DNA from: an uncultured Alphaproteobacteria bacterium
GTDB lineage: Bacteria > Pseudomonadota > Alphaproteobacteria > Micropepsales > Micropepsaceae
DNA: 40,717 bases
Assembly (NCBI GenBank): GCA_903857685.1
Contig: CAIOFO010000090.1
Coordinates: forward strand, 1 to 40,717
Reading direction: 5' to 3'
Shown here: positions 1-8,040 of the stretch, piece after piece
Layout: each line of letters opens with the position of its first letter
Position numbering within the stretch: position 1 is the first letter of the stretch
Translations under genes and position numbers: made by a program
Notes under the pieces: model-generated
What the model saw: only the letters and a program-made list of their open reading frames with translations
Database searches by the model: none
Told to the model about the DNA's origin: nothing

Positions 1-248
1 GACTGGGTGAAGAAGCGGAAAATCTGGGTCAGCAAATTCTTCTCGGAATCGCCCAGCCGGCCCGACTGCCAGTCCTTGATGTCGGCGCCCAGCGGCACTT
101 CCTCGCCCATCCAGTGGGTCTGCTGCTGGCGCTTCCAGCAGTCATAGGCCCAGGGATAGCGGGTGATGTCATAGGTGCCGCTGGAATTGAGCAGGCCGAT
201 GGTCTTCTTGCCGATCAGGGTGCGCGGATCGACGCCGCCAAGGTTCAT
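1..248 (-). CDS. nrdB: Ribonucleoside-diphosphate reductase beta subunit (5' part only)
   Basis: This is the N-terminal 82 residues of the class I ribonucleotide reductase small subunit, which carries the metal/radical cofactor used by NrdA to reduce ribonucleotides. The gene runs off the left edge of the window. The visible part has the NrdB-type start with TRYPWAYD and the HWMGEEV segment, followed by the helix ending RFFTQ just before the first metal-ligand region, which lies outside the window. The ATG overlaps the nrdA stop as ATGA, so the two subunits are translationally coupled. No ATP-cone precedes the ferritin-like part. Assignment rests on sequence resemblance and on position behind nrdA. 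Confidence 0.93.
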   Translation of the reverse strand, partial: MNLGGVDPRTLIGKKTIGLLNSSGTYDITRYPWAYDCWKRQQQTHWMGEEVPLGADIKDWQSGRLGDSEKNLLTQIFRFFTQ

Positions 249-2209
249 TGGCATGCCAGGCACTCTTCATAATCGGTTTTCTGGACGGCCGCCGCCTTGG
301 CGCCCTTTTTCTCCAGCTGGCCGGCAAAGCCGGCGCGGCTGATGGACTTGGAGCGGCAGTAATAAAGGCTCTTGATGCCGCGTTCCCATGCCGTCCAGTG
401 CAGCATGTGCAGGTCCCACTTATCTATGTCGGCGGGCAGATAAAGGTTGAGCGACTGGCTCTGGCAGATGAAGGGGGTGCGGTCGGCCGCCAGCTCGATC
501 ACCCAGCGCTGGTCGATCTCGAAGGCGGTGCGATAGACCGATTTTTCCTCGTCGCTCAGGCAATCCAGGTGCTGCACCGAGCCTTCCTGCTCGACGATGG
601 AGGCCCAGGTCTCGGGCGTGTCCTTGCCCTTGGCAGCCAGCAGCTCCTGCAAATAGGGATTGCGCACCGAGAAGGCGCCGGACAGGGTCTTGTGGGTATA
701 GACATTGGCCGGGATCGGCTCGACGCAGGCGCTGGTGCCGCCGCAGATGATGGAAATGCTGGCGGTGGGGGCGATGGCGATCTTGTGGCTGAAGCGGGCC
801 TTCATGCCGCGCTCGGCCGCGTCCGGACAGGCGCCGCGTTCCTCCGACAGGATATAAGACGCCGCATCCGCTTCGCGCCGTATCTTCTTGAAGATGCGCA
901 GATTCCACGACTTGGCCATGGCGCTTTCCATGAGGATGGCCTTGGACTGCAGGAAGGAGTGAAAGCCCATCACCCCCAGCCCGACCGAGCGTTCGCGCAT
1001 GGCGGAATATTTGGCGCGCTTCATGCTGTCGGGGGCGGTTTCGATGAAATCGGTCAGCACATTGTCGAGCATGCGCAGCACGTCCTCGACAAAGCCGGGG
1101 ACCTCGTTCCACTGGTCCCAGGTCTCGACATTCAGCGACGACAGGCAGCAGACCGCGGTGCGGTCGTTGCCCAGATGGTCGATGCCGGTCGGCAGCGTGA
1201 TTTCGCTGCACAGGTTGGAGGTATTGACCTTTAGGCCCAGCTCCCGCTGGTGCTTGGGCAGGGCGCGGTTCACCGCGTCAATGTTCAGGATATAGGGCTC
1301 GCCGGTCTGCAGGCGGGTCTCCAGGATGCGCTGCCAGAGCTGGCGGGCGTTGATTTCGCGCAGCACTTCGCCGGTCTTGGGGCTCTTGAGGCCGAACATC
1401 CCGCCCTCTCTCACCGCCAGCATGAATTCGTCGGTGATGTTGATGCCGTGATGCAAATTCAGGCCCTTGCGGTTGAAATCGCCGCTCGCTTTGCGGATTT
1501 CCAGGAACTCCTCGATCTCCGGATGGGTGATGTCGAGATAGACCGCCGCCGAGCCGCGCCGCAGGGAGCCCTGGCTGATCGCCAGCGTCAGCCCGTCCAT
1601 CACATGAATAAAGGGAATGATGCCGCTGGTCTGGCCGGTCTTCACTTTTTCGCCGATGGAGCGGACCTTGCCCCAGTAAGTGCCGATGCCCCCGCCATTG
1701 CTGGCCAGCGCCACATTCTCGTTCCAGGTACCGACAATGCCGTCCAGCGAATCCGAAACGTCGTTGAGGAAACAGGAGATGGGCAACCCGCGCTTGGTGC
1801 CGCCATTGGACAGAACCGGCGTAGCGGGCATGAACCAGAGCTGGCTCATGGCGTCATAAAGGCGCTGGGCATGGGCCGCATCATCGGCATAGGCGCAGGA
1901 GACCCGGGCGAACATGTCCTGAAAGCTTTCGCCCGGCATCAGATAGCGGTCGGTCAGCGTCGCCTTGCCGAAGGCGGTGAGCAGAGCGTCGCGCGACCTG
2001 TCCAGCTTGAGGTCGGCGGCCACCGGCTTTCGCGCCAGCGGCGCGGGCATCGGCGGCTTGACTACCGGCTTGAGCAGGTCTTGCGAGGGAGCCGGCTTGC
2101 GGGCGGCGGCGGCTTTGCGTTCCGCCAGGCTGGGGCGGTAAGGCGTCTCGACCAGCTGGCCGTTTTCATCAAAATCGCCGCTGAAATCCAGTTTGCCGAC
2201 TGCCGACAT
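245..2209 (-). CDS. nrdA: Ribonucleoside-diphosphate reductase alpha subunit
   Basis: This is the catalytic subunit of class I ribonucleotide reductase, about 654 residues, converting ribonucleotides to deoxyribonucleotides in the cytosol. Visible signatures are the redox cysteine in PISCF (C146), the active-site motif NLCSEI (N332, C334, E336), the partner cysteine at C354/C355, the radical-transfer tyrosine pair (Y616-Y617) and the C-terminal shuttle cysteines in EECLACQ. I start at the ATG giving MSAVGKLDF, preceded by a G-rich SD; an upstream in-frame start at 2278 would only add unconserved leader. The first ~70 residues are Ala/Pro/Lys-rich and show no ATP-cone, unlike the 761-residue E. 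coli enzyme, so overall-activity control by dATP is probably absent. nrdB follows with a 4-base overlap. Confidence 0.95.
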   Translation of the reverse strand: MSAVGKLDFSGDFDENGQLVETPYRPSLAERKAAAARKPAPSQDLLKPVVKPPMPAPLARKPVAADLKLDRSRDALLTAFGKATLTDRYLMPGESFQDMFARVSCAYADDAAHAQRLYDAMSQLWFMPATPVLSNGGTKRGLPISCFLNDVSDSLDGIVGTWNENVALASNGGGIGTYWGKVRSIGEKVKTGQTSGIIPFIHVMDGLTLAISQGSLRRGSAAVYLDITHPEIEEFLEIRKASGDFNRKGLNLHHGINITDEFMLAVREGGMFGLKSPKTGEVLREINARQLWQRILETRLQTGEPYILNIDAVNRALPKHQRELGLKVNTSNLCSEITLPTGIDHLGNDRTAVCCLSSLNVETWDQWNEVPGFVEDVLRMLDNVLTDFIETAPDSMKRAKYSAMRERSVGLGVMGFHSFLQSKAILMESAMAKSWNLRIFKKIRREADAASYILSEERGACPDAAERGMKARFSHKIAIAPTASISIICGGTSACVEPIPANVYTHKTLSGAFSVRNPYLQELLAAKGKDTPETWASIVEQEGSVQHLDCLSDEEKSVYRTAFEIDQRWVIELAADRTPFICQSQSLNLYLPADIDKWDLHMLHWTAWERGIKSLYYCRSKSISRAGFAGQLEKKGAKAAAVQKTDYEECLACQ

Positions 2210-2357
2210 GCAAGCCCCCAAATACAGGTGGATCGGCCATGCGATCCTTTGAAAATCAGGGCTCTCGGGAGGGGACAAAAAGGCCTTGGCCGGACCGAGA
2301 TTTCAGCCCACCAGATGCCTTAGAACCCCTAGAATTGTGACAAATCAGAGAACCCAG

Positions 2358-2373
2358 CCACCATATCTAGTGG
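2358..2373. promoter_or_regulatory. Candidate NrdR box upstream of nrdAB
   Basis: The 16 bases ccaccatatctagtgg match the NrdR box consensus (aCaCwAtATaTwGtGt) at nearly all conserved positions, including both CAC/GTG ends and the central ATAT. NrdR is the ATP/dATP-sensing repressor of ribonucleotide reductase genes, so an operator here is expected. NrdR boxes usually come in pairs about 31-32 bases apart. A second site would fall near 2325-2340, where only the right half (aattgtga) resembles the consensus. The box covers the predicted -10, which fits repression. Confidence 0.65.
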
Positions 2374-2394
2374 ACCAATCAAGGGTTCCGTCAA
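2365..2394 (-). promoter_or_regulatory. Predicted nrdAB promoter (-35 TTGACG, -10 CTAGAT)
   Basis: On the minus strand TTGACG (2394-2389) and CTAGAT (2370-2365) are separated by 18 bases and point at nrdA. The start codon is about 155 bases downstream, so a fairly long leader is implied. The -10 lies within the NrdR-box match. The rest of the 2210-2567 intergenic stretch holds no gene that I can support; it must also carry the promoter of the plus-strand gene at 2568. Confidence 0.5.
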
Positions 2395-2567
2395 GACGTT
2401 TTGGGGTGTGGATAACCGCCCAATAGCAAAAATATCGCGCGGATCAGCCGCGTTTGGTGCCTTGAATTTCTACGGGGATGGTTTCCGGATTTCGCGAATC
2501 AGTCCGCGAATTCCGCCTGTGCTAGCCTGTGGCGGCGCGGCAGGCGCCTGACATGGGGATCAATGCA

Positions 2568-3173
2568 ATGAAATGGGTTTTTGGCGCGCTGGCCGCTTTT
2601 TGCCTGGTCGCTCCCGCCTGGGCGCAGGAGCGCTTTCCGGCCCTGACGCCGCTACAGATGACGCCGGAGCAGAAAACGGTCGCGGACAAGATCATGGGCA
2701 GCCGCAAGAATCTCAGCGGACCCTTCATTCCCTGGCTGCGCAGTCCCGAACTGGCCGACCGTTTCCAGAATGTCGGCGAATATGTGCGCTACAACAGCGC
2801 CATCCCCAAACCGCTCAGCGAATTCACCATCCTGATCACGGCGCGCGACTGGACCTCGCAGGTCGAATGGCAGATCCATTATCCCGAAGCCATCGCCGCC
2901 GGGATGAAACGGCAGGTGCTGGACGAGCTGGCGCTCAACAAAAGGCCACACGGCATGAGCACCGACGAAAGCCTGGTCTATGATTTCAGCATCGCCATGC
3001 ACCGCGACAAGGGCCGGGTTTCCGATCCGCTGTTCGATGCGGTGAAAAAACGCTTCGGCGAGAAGGGCGTGATAGACCTGATCGGCATCAATGGCTATTA
3101 CGACGCCGTGGCGATGACGATCAACGCCGCCCGGGTGCCGCTGGCCGATCCCGGTCCGCCGCCGCTGAAATAG
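2568..3173 (+). CDS. Secreted carboxymuconolactone decarboxylase-family protein
   Basis: A protein of about 201 residues with a clear Sec signal peptide (MKWVFGALAAFCLVAPAWAQ). The mature part resembles the carboxymuconolactone decarboxylase / AhpD-like helical fold (segments SEFTILITARDWTSQVEW and the helix LIGINGYYDAVAM). The typical CxxC redox pair of AhpD is absent, so no peroxidase role can be claimed; family members include decarboxylases and many proteins of unknown function. Start chosen at 2568 because the signal peptide begins naturally there. An ATG at 2553 or a GTG at 2529 would lengthen the n-region. It is convergent with btuD, the two stops being one base apart, and is not obviously part of the B12 system. 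Confidence 0.8.
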   Translation: MKWVFGALAAFCLVAPAWAQERFPALTPLQMTPEQKTVADKIMGSRKNLSGPFIPWLRSPELADRFQNVGEYVRYNSAIPKPLSEFTILITARDWTSQVEWQIHYPEAIAAGMKRQVLDELALNKRPHGMSTDESLVYDFSIAMHRDKGRVSDPLFDAVKKRFGEKGVIDLIGINGYYDAVAMTINAARVPLADPGPPPLK

Positions 3174-3174
3174 T

Positions 3175-3930
3175 TCAGGGCAGGATGGCGACGCTGGCGT
3201 AGGGCCCCTCGCCCCTTATTTCCGCCTGCACATCAAAGACCCCGGCGATCAGCGCCGATGTCAGCGCCCCCTCGCCCGCTTTCCTGCCGTCTTTCAGCGC
3301 CAGGATGCGATGGGCATGGCGCGCCGCCAGCGTCAGGTCGTGCAGCGAAGCGATCACCAGCTTGCCGCCGGCCGCATAGGCCGCCAGCCGCGCGGCGCAG
3401 TCCATGGCATGGCGGGGATCAAGGCCCGTCACCGGTTCGTCCACGATCAATATGTCGGGCTCGCCGACCAGGGCGCGCGCCAGCATGGCGCGGGAGAATT
3501 CGCCGCCCGACAGAGTGGTGACGGTCTGCTCGCGGCGGCTGGTGAGATCGCAGGCTGCCAGGGCCCTGGCAATCGCCGGCTCAAACTCCGGCGGCAATCC
3601 GCCAAGCGCCGGCAATTGCGGCGTCAGGCCCAGCGCCACCAGACGTTCGACCGACAGCGGCCATTCGCAGACCGGATTTTGCGGCAGATAGGCCCGGCGC
3701 CGCGCCAGTGTCTTGCGCGGGATTTCCGGAAAATTCTTGCCGTCCAGGCTGACCTCGCCGGAGGTGGGCTTCAGCAATCCCGCCAGCACCGACAACAGGG
3801 TGGATTTGCCCGCGCCATTGGGCCCGATCACGGCGAGGAAATCGCCCGCGCCGGCTTCCAGCGAGACATCGTCCAGTATGACGCGACCGCCCTTGCTGAT
3901 GCTGACATGCTCGGCCAGCAAATAGGTCAT
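3175..3930 (-). CDS. btuD: Cobalamin ABC transporter ATP-binding protein
   Basis: A 251-residue ABC ATPase of the iron/B12 importer class that powers transport through the BtuC permease at the inner membrane. Walker A is GPNGAGKST (36-44), the Q-loop glutamine is near residue 84, the signature LSGGE is at 140-144, Walker B ILIVDEP at 160-166 and the H-loop histidine near 197. The start codon overlaps the permease stop as ATGA. The specific assignment to cobalamin, rather than heme or siderophore, comes from the operon: btuB-btuF-btuC-btuD behind a cobalamin riboswitch. It is the last gene of the operon and ends against the convergent gene at 2568-3173; I see no hairpin terminator between them. 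Confidence 0.88.
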   Translation of the reverse strand: MTYLLAEHVSISKGGRVILDDVSLEAGAGDFLAVIGPNGAGKSTLLSVLAGLLKPTSGEVSLDGKNFPEIPRKTLARRRAYLPQNPVCEWPLSVERLVALGLTPQLPALGGLPPEFEPAIARALAACDLTSRREQTVTTLSGGEFSRAMLARALVGEPDILIVDEPVTGLDPRHAMDCAARLAAYAAGGKLVIASLHDLTLAARHAHRILALKDGRKAGEGALTSALIAGVFDVQAEIRGEGPYASVAILP

Positions 3931-4907
3931 GGCGATTTCCTCGGCAGGCGCAGCACCAGCCAGAAGAAGAAGGGCGTGCCGATCAGGCTGGTGAATACCC
4001 CCAGCTTGATTTCCGGCCCCAGGTGAATGGTGCGCACAGATATATCGGCGACCAGCAGCAGCAGCGCCCCGCCCAATGTGGCGGGCAACAGGATGCGGCT
4101 GGGCTGCTGGCCGGCAAATGGCCGCGCCAGGTGCGGCGCCACCAGGCCGATGAATCCGATCGCACCGGTCACCGAGGTCGCCGCGCCCACCGCCAGCGCC
4201 ACACCGGCGATAATCGTAAAGCGCAGATGGCTCATGCTGATGCCCAGGCTTTCCGCCTGCGCCTCGCCCAGCGACAAGGCGTCGAGAGCGCGGCCGGTGG
4301 TGGCCAGAAGTCCGCAACCGATGATCACAAAGGGCAGCACCAGCCACACTTGCACCCAGCTTTTGTCGGCCAGCGAGCCCAGCAGCCAGTTCATGATTTC
4401 ATAGGCGGCATAGGGATTGGGCGCGAAATTCAGCGCCAGGGCGATACCCGCGGCGGTGAGACTGGAAACCGCAGCTCCCGCCAGGATCAGCGCGATGGTG
4501 CCACCGCGCCCCGGCGCGCCCCCACTTCCAAGCAAGAAGGTGAGTGAACAGGCGGCCAGCGCGCCCAGCAAGCCGAACAGCGGCCCCGCCACGCTGGAGA
4601 GCGCGGTGACGCCGAAATAGATCGCGATCACCGCGCCCAGCGCCGCGCCAGTGGAAACGCCCAGCAGGCCCGGTTCGGCGAGCGGATTGCGCGTCAGTCC
4701 CTGTAGCACCGCGCCGGACAGGCCCAACGTCGCCCCCATCGCCAGCGCCAGAATGGTGCGGGGGGCGCGGATGTCGCTGACGATCAGGACCGCCAACGAA
4801 TTGCCCGAGAAAATATCCTGCGGCGCGATCCACACCCGCCCCGCCAGCAGCGAGGCGGCCACCGCCAGCAGCAGCAATATCGTCAGTGTAAGGATCAATA
4901 ACCTCAC
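3927..4907 (-). CDS. btuC: Cobalamin ABC transporter permease (FecCD/BtuC family)
   Basis: A polytopic inner-membrane permease of 326 residues, the usual length for BtuC/FecD/FhuB-type subunits, with many hydrophobic segments. Family segments include RAPRTILALAMGATLGLSG near the N-terminus, the GAALGAV region and the cytoplasmic coupling-helix region with GFIGLVAPHLAR. It forms the translocation path for cobalamin, working with BtuD and BtuF. The start is GTG, overlapping the btuF stop as GTGA; the downstream btuD start overlaps its own stop. Only one permease gene is present, so the transporter would be a homodimer, as in E. coli BtuC2D2. Substrate is inferred from the riboswitch and the receptor, not from this sequence alone. 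Confidence 0.88.
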   Translation of the reverse strand: MRLLILTLTILLLLAVAASLLAGRVWIAPQDIFSGNSLAVLIVSDIRAPRTILALAMGATLGLSGAVLQGLTRNPLAEPGLLGVSTGAALGAVIAIYFGVTALSSVAGPLFGLLGALAACSLTFLLGSGGAPGRGGTIALILAGAAVSSLTAAGIALALNFAPNPYAAYEIMNWLLGSLADKSWVQVWLVLPFVIIGCGLLATTGRALDALSLGEAQAESLGISMSHLRFTIIAGVALAVGAATSVTGAIGFIGLVAPHLARPFAGQQPSRILLPATLGGALLLLVADISVRTIHLGPEIKLGVFTSLIGTPFFFWLVLRLPRKSP

Positions 4908-5752
4908 GGCAGGCCGCCATTCCGGAGTGGCGCGGGATTGCGCATCGCCGCCGTCAGCGCGGTGCGCAGCGCCGCCGCCGCATCGGCGCTTTGCGGCAGG
5001 CCGCAGCCATAGAGCGCCGAGGGGTAGGTAATGCGCCTGCCGGCAAACAGTTTCAGCAGCACGGGATGGACATTCTGGTCGCGGCGCAGCGATGGCGTAT
5101 CGCTGTAATCATCGCCATAGGCCAGCACATCGGGCCGGGCCGCGATCAGGCTTTCGACATCATAATAGCCGCCCGCGATGCTCTGGCCGCCCGCGGCAAG
5201 GAGCACGCTGTTGAACAAGCCTTCCCGGCCCGGCACAAAGCCGCCTCCGCCCCAGCCCGCGACGCGGATGATCCGGCGCGGCGCGTTGGCGGCAAGCCGC
5301 CGCAATGTGTCGTCCATATGCGCGATCAGCATCTTGGCGCGGGGCCGCGCCCCCACCGCGTCCGCCACCAGGCGCGTGACCTTGCGGATCTGGTCGAAAT
5401 CGCCCGCCGCCGGAACCTCGACCACCTTGGCGCCGCTTCGCGCCAGAACCGCACGCATGGCGGGCGTGGTGTATTCGTCCGTCAGGACAAGATCGGGATG
5501 CGCCGCCAGCACTTCTTCGGCGGTATTGTGATTGACGGGAATACCGGCCGCCTGGGGCCAGATTTTCAGCGCCGCTTTTTCGCGCGACAGATAGGAGATG
5601 GAAGCGATGCGCTCCGGCGGCACCAAATCCATCAGCAGTTCATCGGTGCAAAGTTTCAGCGACATGATGCGCGCGGGTGGAGAAGCCGGCGCGGCGATCA
5701 CCGGCCGGCACACCGCCAGCAGGATAATCGCCGCGCCAATCACTCGTTTCAT
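4904..5752 (-). CDS. btuF: Periplasmic cobalamin-binding protein
   Basis: A 282-residue periplasmic substrate-binding protein of the TroA/BtuF fold (class III, two lobes joined by a long helix). A Sec signal peptide is evident (MKRVIGAAIILLAVCRPVIA) with no lipobox cysteine, so the mature protein is probably soluble. The N-lobe pattern IMSLKLCTDELL..L-PPERIASISYLS and the segment AAHPDLVLTDEYTTPAMRAVL are typical of vitamin B12/iron-complex binding proteins. Its ATG directly follows the btuB stop codon with no gap, and its stop overlaps the btuC GTG. It would capture cobalamin released by BtuB and hand it to BtuCD. Confidence 0.85.
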   Translation of the reverse strand: MKRVIGAAIILLAVCRPVIAAPASPPARIMSLKLCTDELLMDLVPPERIASISYLSREKAALKIWPQAAGIPVNHNTAEEVLAAHPDLVLTDEYTTPAMRAVLARSGAKVVEVPAAGDFDQIRKVTRLVADAVGARPRAKMLIAHMDDTLRRLAANAPRRIIRVAGWGGGGFVPGREGLFNSVLLAAGGQSIAGGYYDVESLIAARPDVLAYGDDYSDTPSLRRDQNVHPVLLKLFAGRRITYPSALYGCGLPQSADAAAALRTALTAAMRNPAPLRNGGLP

Positions 5753-7609
5753 CTAAAACGTCGCCTTGATGCCGGCATAAAAACCCTGGCCCGGCTGTAG
5801 GAAGCCGCTCGGATTCTGATAGACTTCATTGAACAGGTTATCGGCCCGGCCATAAAGCGTGAACATGTCCGACAGGGCATAGTTCAGCGAAAGATCCGCC
5901 GTGACATAATTCTGGTCCCGGACCGGCAGGAACCTTTCACGGTCCACATCCACCGCCCCGCTGACAACCAGAAGCGTGGCGCCGGCGGAAAGTTGCGGCA
6001 GCACCTGCCACTGGGCATTGCCGCTGAGCTTGTTGGCGGGCCGCCGCAGCAGGCGCTTGTTGAGAGTGACGTCCCGCGCCTCGGTATAGGTGTAATCGGC
6101 GCGCAGCTTCAGTACGTCCAGCGGCGTCCAGGCCAGATACGCCTCGACCCCCTGCGTCCGCGCCTTGTCGATATTGATCGGCGCGTAAGTCGGCGGCGGG
6201 CCGGATTCGATCAGGTTGCGGATGTCATTGTGATACCAGGTGACGCCGCCGGTCAGCGCCGGCAGGAATTGCTGCTCCAGCCCGATGTCATAGCCCGTGC
6301 TGGTTTCCGGCCTCAGGTTCGGATTGTGGCCGAAGGGTCCGAACAGATCCTCCAGCGACGGCGCCTTGAAGCCGGTGCCGAAGCTGGCTTTCAGCCGCGT
6401 GCCGGTTTCCCCGATCCGGTAAGTCGGCGCGATGCGATAAGTGAACTTGTTGCCGAAGCGGCTATTGTCGTCGTAGCGCACGCTGACGGCGTTGCTGAAA
6501 TCACCCAGCGCCGATTGCAGTTCGGCATAACCGGCATTGATGGTGATGCCCGCCGAGAGCGGCAGATGGATCGCGTCGCGCGCCGTCTCTGCCCCCAGCA
6601 CCAGGGTCTCGCCCTCCATCACGCTCCAGTTGCCCTGCCAGTCCAGCTTGGTGCGGCTGCCGGAGTTGCGCGACTTGCCGTTGTTGGGATCATTGTCGAT
6701 CGTCACCGCGCTGCTGAAGGCAAGACCCAGCGTCTGGTCGAAGCTGCCCAGCACCAGATGCGCCGTGGCGCGGGCGTCATTGCCCTGCACCGTGATGCGC
6801 GACTGGGTGGGCGAGGGAAAGCCGGTAAAGGTTTTGAGGCTGAAGCCGTCGCCGGTGGTCTTTTCCAGCGCCTCATTGCTGCGCGCCACCAGGCCGAGAT
6901 CGAAATAATCGGTGACGTCGAAGCCCAGCTTCGCCGAACCGGTGATGCCGTCATAGTAATCGCCGTTGGCTCTTTCGCCCGGCAGCAGCAGCGCCGCCGG
7001 CGTCACCGGCGTGTTGCCGGCATGTTGGTGCGCCACGGTCAACCGGTAATGCAGGCGGTCGTCCGAACCGCTGACGCTGGCGTCCTGGTTGAAACTGTCG
7101 AAACTGCCGCCCTCGGCATGGCCCATCACGCTGAGCGGACCGTCGCCGCTTTTGGTGATGACATTGATGACGCCGCCGATGGCATCCGAGCCGTAAAGGC
7201 CCGAGCCGGGCCCGCGCAGAACTTCCACCCTTGCGATATCGGCGGCGCTGAACTTGCCGAAATCGAAGACATTGGTGGGGGTGGAGGGATCGGAGACATC
7301 AATCCCGTCCACCAGGATCTTGGTGTGGTTGGAATTGGTGCCGCGGGTGAAAACAGAGGTCTGGCCGCCCTCGCCGCCGCTGCGCACAATGTTGAGGCCC
7401 GGCACGTCGCTGAGGATATCGGGCAGCGATTTGAGCTGCTGGCTTTCGATCTGCGCCGCGTCGATCACCGTGACCGAACTGGCGATCTGGTCCGCCGGCG
7501 TGGCGATGCGGGTGGCGGTGACGATGATGTTTTCGGTGTTATCGGCGCGGGCAAGAGACGGCGACAGCGCGATGGCGGCGGCACCGATAAACAGAATGGA
7601 TTTCAACAT
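5753..7609 (-). CDS. btuB: TonB-dependent vitamin B12 outer-membrane receptor
   Basis: A 618-residue TonB-dependent receptor, close to the 614 residues of E. coli BtuB. It has a signal peptide (MLKSILFIGAAAIALSPSLARA), a TonB-box-like stretch right after cleavage (NIIVTATRI), a plug domain with ILVDGIDVSDPS and VEVLRGPGSGLYGSDAIGG, and a 22-strand-type barrel ending in an aromatic (KATF). I start at 7609 because AGGAG sits 5 bases upstream; an in-frame ATG at 7663 lies in the riboswitch expression platform and is unlikely to be used. It is the first gene of the btuBFCD operon. The cobalamin riboswitch upstream strongly supports the B12 assignment over a siderophore receptor. Confidence 0.93.
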   Translation of the reverse strand: MLKSILFIGAAAIALSPSLARADNTENIIVTATRIATPADQIASSVTVIDAAQIESQQLKSLPDILSDVPGLNIVRSGGEGGQTSVFTRGTNSNHTKILVDGIDVSDPSTPTNVFDFGKFSAADIARVEVLRGPGSGLYGSDAIGGVINVITKSGDGPLSVMGHAEGGSFDSFNQDASVSGSDDRLHYRLTVAHQHAGNTPVTPAALLLPGERANGDYYDGITGSAKLGFDVTDYFDLGLVARSNEALEKTTGDGFSLKTFTGFPSPTQSRITVQGNDARATAHLVLGSFDQTLGLAFSSAVTIDNDPNNGKSRNSGSRTKLDWQGNWSVMEGETLVLGAETARDAIHLPLSAGITINAGYAELQSALGDFSNAVSVRYDDNSRFGNKFTYRIAPTYRIGETGTRLKASFGTGFKAPSLEDLFGPFGHNPNLRPETSTGYDIGLEQQFLPALTGGVTWYHNDIRNLIESGPPPTYAPINIDKARTQGVEAYLAWTPLDVLKLRADYTYTEARDVTLNKRLLRRPANKLSGNAQWQVLPQLSAGATLLVVSGAVDVDRERFLPVRDQNYVTADLSLNYALSDMFTLYGRADNLFNEVYQNPSGFLQPGQGFYAGIKATF

Positions 7610-7614
7610 GACTT

Positions 7615-7633
7615 CTCCTGACAGGTTCAGGAG
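7615..7633 (-). promoter_or_regulatory. Hairpin masking the btuB Shine-Dalgarno sequence
   Basis: Immediately before btuB the RNA reads CTCCTGA-ACCTG-TCAGGAG: a perfect 7-bp stem with a 5-base loop whose 3' arm contains the AGGAG ribosome-binding site, 5 bases from the ATG. This is the arrangement expected for an RBS-sequestering expression platform. There is no U-tract, so control at translation rather than by termination is inferred. Extra pairing between this region and the riboswitch may set the switch. Confidence 0.7.
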
Positions 7634-7744
7634 CCGCACGGCCGCATCTGGTTTGTGGTTCACGAATGCCCCGCAACGACTCCAACTTTGTCGCCGCGAC
7701 GGTTTTCCCCGCGAATCTTCGGCGCACCCCGGCCGCAGACTGGA

Positions 7745-7915
7745 CGACAGTGCGAGGCAGGTTTCCTGGCTCCCGGGTTCTTGCTCTCGCCCGCCTTCCC
7801 AAACAGCCGAAGCTGGTCAGTGGCTTATTGGACGATCACTCGCCGGTTACAGTTGCGGGGGCAGCCGCGGTTTTGAACCGCGTTCCCTAGACCTTGCACC
7901 TGCCGCACCTTTGCT
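7745..7915 (-). ncRNA. Cobalamin (adenosylcobalamin) riboswitch
   Basis: Read on the minus strand, this stretch shows the conserved cobalamin riboswitch elements in the right order: GGGAACGCGGT with the partner ACCGCGGCTGCC, then CCCCGCAACTG (7860-7850), GCCACTG (7824-7818), GGGAAGGCG, and the B12 box GCCAGGAAACCTGCC (7770-7756). The outer stem P1 can form between GTGCG (7908-7904) and CGCAC (7754-7750). It lies in the btuB leader, 136 bases from the start codon. Known behaviour of the family is to lower expression of B12 uptake genes when cobalamin is bound. The promoter should lie in 7916-8040, shared with the divergent peroxiredoxin gene; I see no convincing -10/-35 pair there. Confidence 0.96.
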
Positions 7916-8040
7916 CCGGCGGGCCGGCTTCGTCAACCGCAAATTCCCCCTGTCCCGTCCTGTGAAACTCGCGGGAACGCTGTTTCGCCCTGCGCAATTT
8001 GGGATAAAGTCCGCCGCCATATTGCCAGAGGAATTGTGAC

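Noticed and set aside
248-2323. Long plus-strand open frames opposite nrdA (328 and 357 codons)
   Set aside because: They are antisense shadows of a well-supported gene in high-GC DNA; their translations are Arg/Gly/Gln/His-rich and match no family.
2325-2340. Second NrdR box
   Set aside because: Only the right half resembles the consensus and the spacing is 33 rather than 31-32, so it is not listed as a feature.
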